12,095 bases of DNA, taken from contig JAFQWR010000144.1 in assembly GCA_017407365.1 (NCBI GenBank), positions 1-12,095 on the forward strand, given 5' to 3'. The notes below the pieces were generated by a model that saw nothing but the letters and a program-made list of their open reading frames with translations, was not told the DNA's origin and made no database searches. This DNA comes from Clostridia bacterium. Its GTDB lineage: Bacteria > Bacillota > Clostridia > Christensenellales > HGM11417. Shown one piece after another: positions 1 through 7,532 of this stretch. Position numbers and translations under genes: made by a program. Numbering within the stretch: position 1 is the first letter of the stretch; each line of letters begins with the position of its first letter.

Positions 1-3000
1 GCTGAAATCCCAGCTGAACTTATTTACACCTGCAAGCTCGAAGGCATCTTCCTTTGCAGGAGTCTGACGCTCGTCAATCTCGATCATACGGTCGGTGAAA
101 ATGGGGAGTTGCTTATAATCCTCTCCCGCTTGCAGACCGTAGACGCGTAAGCGTGCAAGCGTTACACTTGCCTGATAGCTGTACACCTGCAGTGCGCCGC
201 CGACGGAATGACCGATATCGTAGGTGAGAACGGGAGTCTTGGAATAGTTCTTTAAGCCGAGCTCTGCGCCCTCGCTGTACTTATCTACGTAAATTTCAAC
301 CTTTCCGTCTACCACAGCAACGATCAGGTAGAAGCTTAAATTGTTGCAATCCACCTCTTTCTCTGCAAGACGCTCGCCCAGCGATTCCACATAAACACGG
401 GTTTTTGTTCCGTTGCCCTCTGCACCTACCAGATAGCCCTCGTTTTCTACGGTAGCACCTGCGGTTGCATCAAGATAGAACGCAAACTTGCCGTATCTTC
501 TGTTACGCTGCGGCGAGATCTGTACGTTTGCCGCCATCAGCACGTCGGATACACCGCCGTTGAGCAGAGCCGCACGGGAGGTCGTGGTGTTGTTGAGAAT
601 GATATAATCGCTTACGGGAACCATTACACTACCCTCTGCGTAGTTCCAGGTACGGTAGTAATGGAAGAAGTTGGAGCTTGTTACCGTGAAGCACGTTTTG
701 TAGCCAACAATCTTTTGCGTGCCCTTTACATATGCGGGCATACTCTCCTGCAGAATGGCAACGGGCTCTTCGCCTAAGAATACGGTAACCTTCTTATCCT
801 GATTCATCACAACAACAAAGCGGTATTGCTTTTCGTTGCTGAAATCCTTGATCTGATAGGATGCAAGCGTCTGATCACCGAAGGTCAGCGATACCATGCC
901 GTTTCTGTCGAGCACAACCGCACCGTTATCGATACCCTTGTTCACACCGAACAGGAAGCTTACGTTGGAGGAGAAGGAGCCTGCCTCAATCAGCTGCAGG
1001 GTGAAATCTGCCTTAAAGCTTTCAAAGATGTTCGAACCGCAGTTCAGCTGTGCCTTCGTTGCGGAAATGTGCGTTTGCTTCAAGCCACCGGGACAATATT
1101 CCCAGATACCGCCCGTGGTAGAAAGGTAAACCTGCGCACCATCGTAAGAAGCAGCGGAATAATTCAGCTCTCCGTAGAACTGATGGTCCGCAGACGAGCC
1201 CTCTGCATGAATGGAATCACCGAAGCAGAACCAATCGAAGGTGGCGTCCGCAGAATCTGTATTCACACAGCCTGCATACATTTCGGAGTAGTTGCTCAAG
1301 ATGCCGCATCCAAGCGACTGATATACCTGATCGTCGGTGGAATACTTCGCGTAGAAATACTGACCGATCTTTTCGATCTGTACGTACAGGTCGCCCTCTA
1401 CGTTATCGATTGCCGCCGCTTTGTTAACGGAGCCGTTTAATACCTGACCGAATACCAGTTGCGTTTTGCCGCTTTCGGTCATTCTGCCAACAAACAGGTA
1501 GTTGTTTTCGCTCTGCCATACGGTAACACCCGTAAAGCCTGCCACGGGAGTGGACGTGAGCTTTGCCTTGGCGCTGATATCCGTCATATGAGAGGGAGCA
1601 AGCCAAGCCTGAACGGACGCATCGCCCTTTAAGGTCAGCGTGCCGTTATTGATGACGATTTTTTCGGGGTTTCCTAAGGTCAGGGACATCGAATCGATTT
1701 TGTCAAATTCGGTAGCCATCTGATCTGCCGTGCCCTTAACGCTGATGTTTGCAAGAGTGGTTTCACCCGAAATGGGAGCAACGCCGCCAATGATATCCCA
1801 ATCCATCGTGGGGATATACGCTTCCGTGGTGGTCAGCTCGGTTGCCGTGCCGTCCTTTGCGTAGCGTACTGCAACAAAGGTGTTGTTGCTCTTACGCTGT
1901 ACGGATACCGATTCACCCTCTGCAAAGCTTAAGCCCTTCACCGTCTGCACCTCGCCGCCCTTGGTAAGACGGTAAACAACCTTACCGTTACCCGTTGCGT
2001 CGAGTACAATTGCATAGAAGGGAGCATCCTTGCTCTCATCCGCTCTTAAAACAAGTGCGTAGCTGCCCTGACCGAACGCAAGCTCTGCCTTGACCTCTGC
2101 ATTGTTGAATACGGGCAAATATGCAAGATAGGGGTTTTCTACATCGCTGTTGCCGGTAAGCTTGAGCATACCGTCTTCTACATAAGAATCCCAGCCGTTC
2201 TGCGAGCTGCCGATGTTCTTCACCTCGTAGATGCCTGCCCAGTTGTTGCCTTTGCCGTTGACAAGCACAGCACCGCCGGAGGCTACGTCTACGCTGACCT
2301 TACCGTTCTGAACCGTATAGGTTCTGCCGGTGAGATAATCGTAAAGAACGTCACCGTTTTTCAGCTCTAAAGAGCGGACGTTGAGCTCGAAATTATCGAC
2401 CTGTCTGTCGAAGGGGTTCATCAGAACAACGCATTTATCGTTGCCCTTCCAGCGTGCATAGCCAATCATATTGTCCGATTCCTCTAAGCCAAGGTCCATC
2501 AGAACGCCGTCCTTGAACAGCTCCTTATAATCGGTACGCACACCCGTCAGCGCACGGTATAAATTGAAGAACTCGTAGTTCCAGGTGGATTTATCCCAGT
2601 TCATCGTATCGAAGAAGGAGGTGTTGGCAAGGCCTACCTCATCTCCGTAATAGATAACGGGCGCACCTGCAAAGGTAAAGTTTACAATCGCCGTTGCCTT
2701 CGATTTTGCCACATCGCCCTTAGACGCATACAATGCACGGGGCATATCGTGGTTGGCAGTGAAGTTATAGCTTGCATTGGCAATCTGTCTGGGTAAAGAC
2801 ATGATTGAGGTATACAGACTCTTGTTATAGGAAGCAAGAGCAGAAGTGGTGGTATCGTACTCTAAGAACGCCTTTACGTTGTAATAATAGTCAAAGTTCC
2901 AGAAGGTATCCAAAGCGTAATCGGTGAGCATCGTGCCCGACGCACCCTCAGAGCAAAGCAGTACATCCTCGTCGATATCCTTAAGATAACGGCGCATATC

Positions 3001-4272
3001 CTGCATAATCTGCGTGGGGGTTTCCCACTGCCCCTTCACCGTACCCTGCAGGTCGCCGCCTACGTCTAAGCGCCAGCCATCAATTCCGTGGTTGAGAATA
3101 TAATACTGCATTACGGAGGAGGGCGAGGAATAAACCAGCTCTCTTGTCAGCTTGTTGCTGAAATCGGTACGGGGGTTGCCCCAGACCGTGGGAATCTGAC
3201 CTGATTCAGAGCGTTGGTATACCTCGTAGTAGGGGTCACCCTCGTTGTTTGCGCCCGGCAAGGGGAACAGACCGTTCTGGTTGTACCAGGTACCCGTCCA
3301 GGTAAAGTAGGTGAACACGCCGTCCAGCATAATCTTCATGTTGTTAGCGTGTAATGCCGCGGTAAGCTGAGTCAGCATATTGTCGTTGCCGAAGGTAGAG
3401 TCTATCTGCATCATATCTGCGGCACCGTAGCCCGCATTATGATAAGCAAGCCAGATGGGGTTTAAGAATACCGCGTCTACGTTCAGAGATTTGAAATACT
3501 CAATCTGCTCCTCTACGCCCAGCAAATCGCCGCCGAAGTAGGAAAGACCGCCCGAATTGCTTGCACTTGTGAAGTGGGTCGTGCCCCATGCATCCTGCTT
3601 ATACGGGCCCGTCGAGGTTTTGTCGGTGAGCGTATCTGCGTTATAGAAGCTATCGGGCATAAGCGAATACCAGATGGTACCCTTAGACCAATCGGGAACT
3701 GCAAAGTTGGGCATTACGTAAAAGTCACCCGTATGGCTGATCGTAGGATTTTGCGCCTGAGGATCGTCCGATGCGTAAATATCCTTTTCCGCCTGGTTGT
3801 AATACAGAATATATCCGTTGTTTTCGATGCGGAAATGGTATTTATACGGGCTTACCTGCGCGGGAATCACGCAGATATAATAATCGAAATACTCCGTTAC
3901 GTCTGCAATTTCAAATACCATGGGTATTTCGTGATATTTTGCCGTACCGTCAGCAATTTTATCCAGCTCTACGGTAAAGAACAGCGATGCCTTGCTTACG
4001 TTACCGCGACGCACACGCAGACGGATGGTAACGTTATCGGTATCGGTGGGCTCTAACGGCGTCATAAACACGTCTGCCTGATCGTGGAAAATATCATCCA
4101 CCTGCAAAGCTCTGCCGATGTTTGCCTGCGAAGCAACCAGACGGCGGTTATATGCATCTGCTTCACTGTCTCCCGTGGAACTACCGGGTGTGCACCCGAA
4201 CATTACACATACAGAAAAGGCAGTGATCATAACAAGAGCAAGCAATGATACAATTTTGATTTTTTTCATCAT
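1..4272 (-). CDS. GH13 alpha-amylase/neopullulanase-type surface lipoprotein with C-terminal lectin-like modules (3' end cut)
   Basis: The frame is open from the double ATG at 4267-4272 through base 1, giving 1424 codons without a stop; the C-terminus is outside. The first residues form a lipoprotein signal peptide (MMKKIK, hydrophobic stretch, then FGC with Cys27). Residues about 40-190 look like an N-terminal beta domain of the CBM34 type. The GH13 barrel begins near residue 195 (IWYSLMPDSF, compare IFYQIFPDRF in neopullulanases), followed by YFGGDL. Catalytic residues are visible: nucleophile Asp403 in GWRLD, acid Glu442 in CSEGAS and Asp509 in TANHD. Region I is DGVFTY (317-322) in place of the usual DxVxNH. 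A typical amylase C-terminal beta domain ends near 672. Then come about four concanavalin A-like modules (roughly 678-846, 847-1020, 1021-1205, 1206-1385). The predicted role is extracellular cleavage of an alpha-glucan. Family membership is strong; substrate and the modules' ligands are inferred. Confidence 0.88.
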   Translation of the reverse strand, partial: MMKKIKIVSLLALVMITAFSVCVMFGCTPGSSTGDSEADAYNRRLVASQANIGRALQVDDIFHDQADVFMTPLEPTDTDNVTIRLRVRRGNVSKASLFFTVELDKIADGTAKYHEIPMVFEIADVTEYFDYYICVIPAQVSPYKYHFRIENNGYILYYNQAEKDIYASDDPQAQNPTISHTGDFYVMPNFAVPDWSKGTIWYSLMPDSFYNADTLTDKTSTGPYKQDAWGTTHFTSASNSGGLSYFGGDLLGVEEQIEYFKSLNVDAVFLNPIWLAYHNAGYGAADMMQIDSTFGNDNMLTQLTAALHANNMKIMLDGVFTYFTWTGTWYNQNGLFPLPGANNEGDPYYEVYQRSESGQIPTVWGNPRTDFSNKLTRELVYSSPSSVMQYYILNHGIDGWRLDVGGDLQGTVKGQWETPTQIMQDMRRYLKDIDEDVLLCSEGASGTMLTDYALDTFWNFDYYYNVKAFLEYDTTTSALASYNKSLYTSIMSLPRQIANASYNFTANHDMPRALYASKGDVAKSKATAIVNFTFAGAPVIYYGDEVGLANTSFFDTMNWDKSTWNYEFFNLYRALTGVRTDYKELFKDGVLMDLGLEESDNMIGYARWKGNDKCVVLMNPFDRQVDNFELNVRSLELKNGDVLYDYLTGRTYTVQNGKVSVDVASGGAVLVNGKGNNWAGIYEVKNIGSSQNGWDSYVEDGMLKLTGNSDVENPYLAYLPVFNNAEVKAELAFGQGSYALVLRADESKDAPFYAIVLDATGNGKVVYRLTKGGEVQTVKGLSFAEGESVSVQRKSNNTFVAVRYAKDGTATELTTTEAYIPTMDWDIIGGVAPISGETTLANISVKGTADQMATEFDKIDSMSLTLGNPEKIVINNGTLTLKGDASVQAWLAPSHMTDISAKAKLTSTPVAGFTGVTVWQSENNYLFVGRMTESGKTQLVFGQVLNGSVNKAAAIDNVEGDLYVQIEKIGQYFYAKYSTDDQVYQSLGCGILSNYSEMYAGCVNTDSADATFDWFCFGDSIHAEGSSADHQFYGELNYSAASYDGAQVYLSTTGGIWEYCPGGLKQTHISATKAQLNCGSNIFESFKADFTLQLIEAGSFSSNVSFLFGVNKGIDNGAVVLDRNGMVSLTFGDQTLASYQIKDFSNEKQYRFVVVMNQDKKVTVFLGEEPVAILQESMPAYVKGTQKIVGYKTCFTVTSSNFFHYYRTWNYAEGSVMVPVSDYIILNNTTTSRAALLNGGVSDVLMAANVQISPQRNRRYGKFAFYLDATAGATVENEGYLVGAEGNGTKTRVYVESLGERLAEKEVDCNNLSFYLIVAVVDGKVEIYVDKYSEGAELGLKNYSKTPVLTYDIGHSVGGALQVYSYQASVTLARLRVYGLQAGEDYKQLPIFTDRMIEIDERQTPAKEDAFELAGVNKFSWDFS

Positions 4273-4276
4273 CTTT

Positions 4277-4282
4277 CTCCTT
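4277..4282 (-). promoter_or_regulatory. Ribosome-binding site of the GH13 gene
   Basis: AAGGAG overlaps the TAA stop of the upstream permease gene. It lies 4 nt before the ATG at 4272 and 7 nt before the ATG at 4269. The other genes here use spacings of 6-9 nt, so the second ATG (4269) is probably the true start; residue numbers given for this protein count from the first. Confidence 0.75.
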
Positions 4283-5150
4283 AGCCCTTAACGGCACCTA
4301 CTGCAACACCCTCTAAGAAATACTTGGAGAAGATGCTGTATACAAGCACGACAGGGGCAGCTAAAATACAAAGCGCAGCACAAAGCGTTCCGTATTCTGA
4401 ATTGTTTTGTGTGTTAAACTGTTGGATGGTAATGGCAAGCGTGTGTGCTTCCTTATTGGTCGGTAAGTAAATCAAGGGACCAAAAAAGTCACTCCATGCG
4501 CCGCCGAATGAGCCGATTGCAACATAGGTTAAAACAGGCTTTAACAGGGGAAGGTCTATCAGCAGAAACATCTGCGGAACGGTAGCTCCGTCTAAATTGG
4601 CAGATTCGTGCATTTCCTCCGGAATCGCCTTACAGTATCCGTCACCAAGCATAACGCCAATCGCAGACAGCCCCAACGCCGCAGGAAACAGCAGCGCACC
4701 AAGCGTATCGTAAAGATTGAGCTTGCGGATGAGGATAATATTGGGAACGGTTGTCATTTCGCCGCTGATAAACATCGTAAACAGCAAAACGCCCATAATA
4801 AGCCCGGAGCCCTTAAAGCGAAGCACGCCCATTGCAAAGATACAGCAGCCCGTAATCAGCACCTGACAAACCACAGCAACCACTGCTACTGTGGCAGAGT
4901 TCAGAATGCTTCTGCCCAGATTGCCCTCTACCCACGCCTTGACATAATTTTCGGGGTGGTTGAAGGTGATGGCAAAGGGGTCCTTTACAAATTCGCCGTA
5001 CGTTTTGAAGGAGGTGGAAATAACGAACAGCATGGGATACACCACGCACAGCGTAACGATTGCCATAAAAACAATCAACGCTACCTGACCGATGATGTAT
5101 TTTACCCTTTTGGAATCCATCGTCTTTTTTTCGTTTACTCTGTCAGTCAT
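4281..5150 (-). CDS. Sugar ABC transporter permease, MalG/AraQ type
   Basis: Inner-membrane half of an ABC sugar importer (289 residues, usual for the family at about 270-300). It has about six hydrophobic segments (near 18-45, 84-110, 115-138, 148-168, 205-225, 257-279). The cytoplasmic EAA loop that docks on the ATPase is at 179-201 (EEMHESANLDGA ending in IDLP). The C-terminus GAVKG is the characteristic tail of MalG-type permeases. I chose the ATG at 5150 over the in-frame ATG at 5159 because AAAGGTGG at 5160-5167 touches the first but sits 9 nt from the second. With this start the gene overlaps the upstream permease gene by 8 bases, which suggests translational coupling. Substrate cannot be read from the sequence; the neighbours suggest oligosaccharides released by the GH13 enzyme. 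Confidence 0.93.
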   Translation of the reverse strand: MTDRVNEKKTMDSKRVKYIIGQVALIVFMAIVTLCVVYPMLFVISTSFKTYGEFVKDPFAITFNHPENYVKAWVEGNLGRSILNSATVAVVAVVCQVLITGCCIFAMGVLRFKGSGLIMGVLLFTMFISGEMTTVPNIILIRKLNLYDTLGALLFPAALGLSAIGVMLGDGYCKAIPEEMHESANLDGATVPQMFLLIDLPLLKPVLTYVAIGSFGGAWSDFFGPLIYLPTNKEAHTLAITIQQFNTQNNSEYGTLCAALCILAAPVVLVYSIFSKYFLEGVAVGAVKG

Positions 5151-6048
5151 TTTTCTCATCCACCTTTTTCAAATAGAAATTACCGAAGTAAACGAACACG
5201 GCAAGAATCAGCGACAGCACGATGGACATCGTTACCGTAAGCGACATATTTTGTTGCCTGTACATGGTATTGAATATGATCATACCGACTACGTTCGTAT
5301 TGCCCAAGCCCTCTGTCAGCAGGAAGAACAAATCGAAGCTCTTCATTCCGCCTACAAAGGACATTACGAGGTTTACCTTTGTGGTGGCAAACGTCAGAGG
5401 CAATATAAAATACCATAGAATATGCAGCTTATTTGCGCCGTCAATTTTTGCACCCTCTAAGCAATCTCTGGGCACGGCATTCATCGCAACGAAATACAGA
5501 ATGAGCGTGGTACCCAAGAAGCGCCAGGTATTGGTCAGAATAACCGCAGCCATTGCCCAGCCGGGCGTTACCGTCCACACGGGAAGATTCTCTAAGCCGA
5601 ACCATTGCGTTAAAATGACGTCAATCAGTCCGTTGTCGTGCTGATAGATAAACTTCCACATAATTGCAACCACAGCACTGGGCAGCACCACGGGAATGTA
5701 AAGCAGCACGCGGTAAATTGCCTGGCTGCGCTTACCCATATTGTACAGCACGTACGCAAGGAAAAAGCCCAGTACCGTTTGAATGACGGTAGAGATCACC
5801 GAAAACAGGAAGCTGTTCAGCATAGAAGGCCAATACAGCGTTCTTGCATTGGTGAACAGATACACGTAATTCTGAAGCCCCTTAAAATCCAATTGAATAT
5901 TTGCCGCGGATCTCTGATCGGTGAAGCTCAGAATTACAGAAAAGACGATGGGATAAGCCACGAACAGCAGTAGGGAAAGGATTGCGGGAAGGGCAAAAAT
6001 CCATCCCCAGAAATTCCTCTCTTCTTGAAACAGTTTCGTGTTAACCAT
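5143..6048 (-). CDS. Sugar ABC transporter permease, MalF/UgpA type
   Basis: First membrane subunit of the importer, 301 residues. Hydrophobic segments lie near 14-42, 78-103, 113-135, 163-188, 208-232 and 272-294, fitting the six-helix UgpA/MsmF type without the extra MalF periplasmic domain. The EAA motif is at 198-217 (LEGAKIDGAN, then ILP). The N-terminal FALPAILSLLLF followed by YPI is typical of the family. It starts 6 bases after the binding-protein gene and overlaps the next permease gene. It should form a heterodimer with that permease and need a separately encoded ATPase. Family assignment is firm; substrate is inferred from context. Confidence 0.94.
   Translation of the reverse strand: MVNTKLFQEERNFWGWIFALPAILSLLLFVAYPIVFSVILSFTDQRSAANIQLDFKGLQNYVYLFTNARTLYWPSMLNSFLFSVISTVIQTVLGFFLAYVLYNMGKRSQAIYRVLLYIPVVLPSAVVAIMWKFIYQHDNGLIDVILTQWFGLENLPVWTVTPGWAMAAVILTNTWRFLGTTLILYFVAMNAVPRDCLEGAKIDGANKLHILWYFILPLTFATTKVNLVMSFVGGMKSFDLFFLLTEGLGNTNVVGMIIFNTMYRQQNMSLTVTMSIVLSLILAVFVYFGNFYLKKVDEKND
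5160..5167 (-). promoter_or_regulatory. Ribosome-binding site deciding the start of the MalG-type permease
   Basis: AAAGGTGG within the 3' end of the upstream permease gene. It directly abuts the ATG at 5159, leaving no spacer, and is 9 nt from the ATG at 5150, so it supports the downstream start. Confidence 0.65.
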
Positions 6049-6054
6049 AGCAAG

Positions 6055-7518
6055 CTACCTCGTTCTTAACCATGCAATAAACTTATCTAATTCTTCCTGA
6101 TTGACCGTATAGGTGGGCTCGATCATCTGGAATTTTTCGGGATTCATAATGGTATCGGTGACATCCAGAACGGTGGAATTGTACTCGTTGAGTGCAAGCT
6201 CACGCGCTCTTTCGAGGCTACCGCTGTTGCCTGAACAATAAGAGCTGATGCTCTGACCGATGCCGCCCGTTGCCTCACTGCCCTTATACTGGGGGAAGGT
6301 ACCCATAACGCCGGCACGTCTCATGGACTTTGCAACATCCTGCTGCAGAGGATCTGTATAGGTGACCGACTTACGCGCCATGATGGAGCCCTCGTTGTTT
6401 GCAAACAGCTGCATTGCCTCATCACCGCAAAGATATTCCAGGAACTTTAATGCTGCAGCCTTCTTTTCGGGAGAGCTTAAAGCAGAAAGACAGAAGCCGT
6501 AGTAGCCACCGTGAACATAGCCCGCACTCGGATCGTTCATCATAGCGGGAGCAGGAAAGGAGAATACACCAAACTCATCCTCGCTTTCCGCCTGTAAAAC
6601 ACCCAGACTGTTGTTGTTCAGCATTGCCATTGCGCATTCACCGTTTAACAGTGCCTGCTCTGCGCCCTCGGTAGAGCTACCAAGGGGGCTACCGCCAAAA
6701 TACTTTTTAATACCGCCCCAATCGCGGACCTTTTCGTAAATCTCTGCTAAAAGATCGAGATACGCATCGTCCTGCGTCAATCTGCCGGTGCGGTAGTTGG
6801 GATCGGACGCTCTGCCGCTGATTACATCTGCGTATGCAATCAACGAGGTACGTGCATACAGGAATGTACCTGCAACACCCCACAGATGCAGAGGCGTAAG
6901 ATCGCTGTCCTCCGTGATCTGTTGCAATAAGGCTTCAAACTCTTCAAGCGTGTTGGGCTTTTCCCAGCCGTATTCCTCAAAAAGCGTTTTGTTGTAATAA
7001 ATTACAAAGCCCGTTGCACGGAAGGGCACGTTGTAGTATCTGTTGTTGAGCTGACCGGAAATGAAGCAATCGCCATCGCTGATAAATTCGTTTTTATGGA
7101 CATTATAATAAATATCGGTAATATCCTCTGCCAGTTTAAGGTCCTGATTTACCCATTGGGATACACCGTGCGTCCAGTAGAAGAATACATCGGGCACCTT
7201 GCCGCCATTGTATGCACCCTGCAGCGAGCTATCAATACTCGAATAAGTTGAGGATTGAATATTGACATTGATATTGGGGTTGTTCTTTTCGAAGTTAGCC
7301 ACAATCTGCTCAAAGCTCTTTGCGTGCTCAGGCCAGATGTGCAGGAAATTGATATCGATTTTTTTATTGGTAATATCGATATCCTCCCAGCCGTCATCGG
7401 GGGGATTATTGCCGGGATCGCTATTTCCGCCACTGCCAAAAATCACGATACCTAAAATTACAAGCACCAAAAGCACCGCTACGCCTACAATGAGGCCTCT
7501 TTTCTGATACGTCGTCAT
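6055..7518 (-). CDS. Sugar ABC transporter substrate-binding protein, family 1, with transmembrane anchor
   Basis: Captures sugars outside the cell and delivers them to the two permeases encoded just downstream. At 487 residues it is slightly longer than the usual 420-450. After MTTYQKR comes one hydrophobic helix (8-27), then a Gly/Asn/Pro/Asp-rich linker (28-46), then the binding domain beginning IDINFLHIW. Family features include NFEKNNPNINV, KVPDVFFYW, VPFRATGFVIYYNKTLFEEYGW, a hinge-region ALLNGECAMAM, and the late AALKFLEYLCGDEAMQLFA. There is no lipobox: the first Cys is near residue 150, and no AxA cleavage site follows the helix. The protein is therefore predicted to stay tethered by its uncleaved N-terminal helix, which is unusual for this family. 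Its ligand is unknown; alpha-gluco-oligosaccharides are the contextual guess. A 13-base gap separates it from the preceding gene. Confidence 0.92.
   Translation of the reverse strand: MTTYQKRGLIVGVAVLLVLVILGIVIFGSGGNSDPGNNPPDDGWEDIDITNKKIDINFLHIWPEHAKSFEQIVANFEKNNPNINVNIQSSTYSSIDSSLQGAYNGGKVPDVFFYWTHGVSQWVNQDLKLAEDITDIYYNVHKNEFISDGDCFISGQLNNRYYNVPFRATGFVIYYNKTLFEEYGWEKPNTLEEFEALLQQITEDSDLTPLHLWGVAGTFLYARTSLIAYADVISGRASDPNYRTGRLTQDDAYLDLLAEIYEKVRDWGGIKKYFGGSPLGSSTEGAEQALLNGECAMAMLNNNSLGVLQAESEDEFGVFSFPAPAMMNDPSAGYVHGGYYGFCLSALSSPEKKAAALKFLEYLCGDEAMQLFANNEGSIMARKSVTYTDPLQQDVAKSMRRAGVMGTFPQYKGSEATGGIGQSISSYCSGNSGSLERARELALNEYNSTVLDVTDTIMNPEKFQMIEPTYTVNQEELDKFIAWLRTR
6057..6061 (-). promoter_or_regulatory. 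Ribosome-binding site of the MalF-type permease
   Basis: GAGGT, 8 nt before the ATG at 6048. It is built into the last Arg codon and TAG stop of the binding-protein gene, so the two genes are probably translationally coupled. Confidence 0.7.
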
Positions 7519-7526
7519 ACTCTTTT

Positions 7527-7532
7527 CTCCTC
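7527..7532 (-). promoter_or_regulatory. Ribosome-binding site of the binding-protein gene
   Basis: GAGGAG, 8 nt before the ATG at 7518. Its first G is the last base of the TAG stop of the upstream gene. Confidence 0.75.

Noticed and set aside
826..1440. Plus-strand open frame of 204 codons inside the GH13 gene
   Set aside because: It is antisense to a continuous coding frame with clear domain structure, has no recognisable protein features and is explained as a shadow frame.
1424..1606. Minus-strand 60-codon frame within the GH13 tail, possible sign of a frameshift
   Set aside because: It is in a different frame from the main gene, which stays open and lectin-like across this stretch and is in the same frame at 4272 and at base 1.
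3574..4056. Plus-strand open frame of 160 codons opposite the start of the GH13 barrel
   Set aside because: The minus strand carries recognisable GH13 motifs here, and the plus frame has no family features.
4185..4198. Inverted repeat CGGGTG/CACCCG near the start of the GH13 gene, possible RNA hairpin
   Set aside because: It is only 6 bp with a 2-base loop, lies in the codons around lipobox Cys27 and has no following T-run; chance is the simplest explanation.
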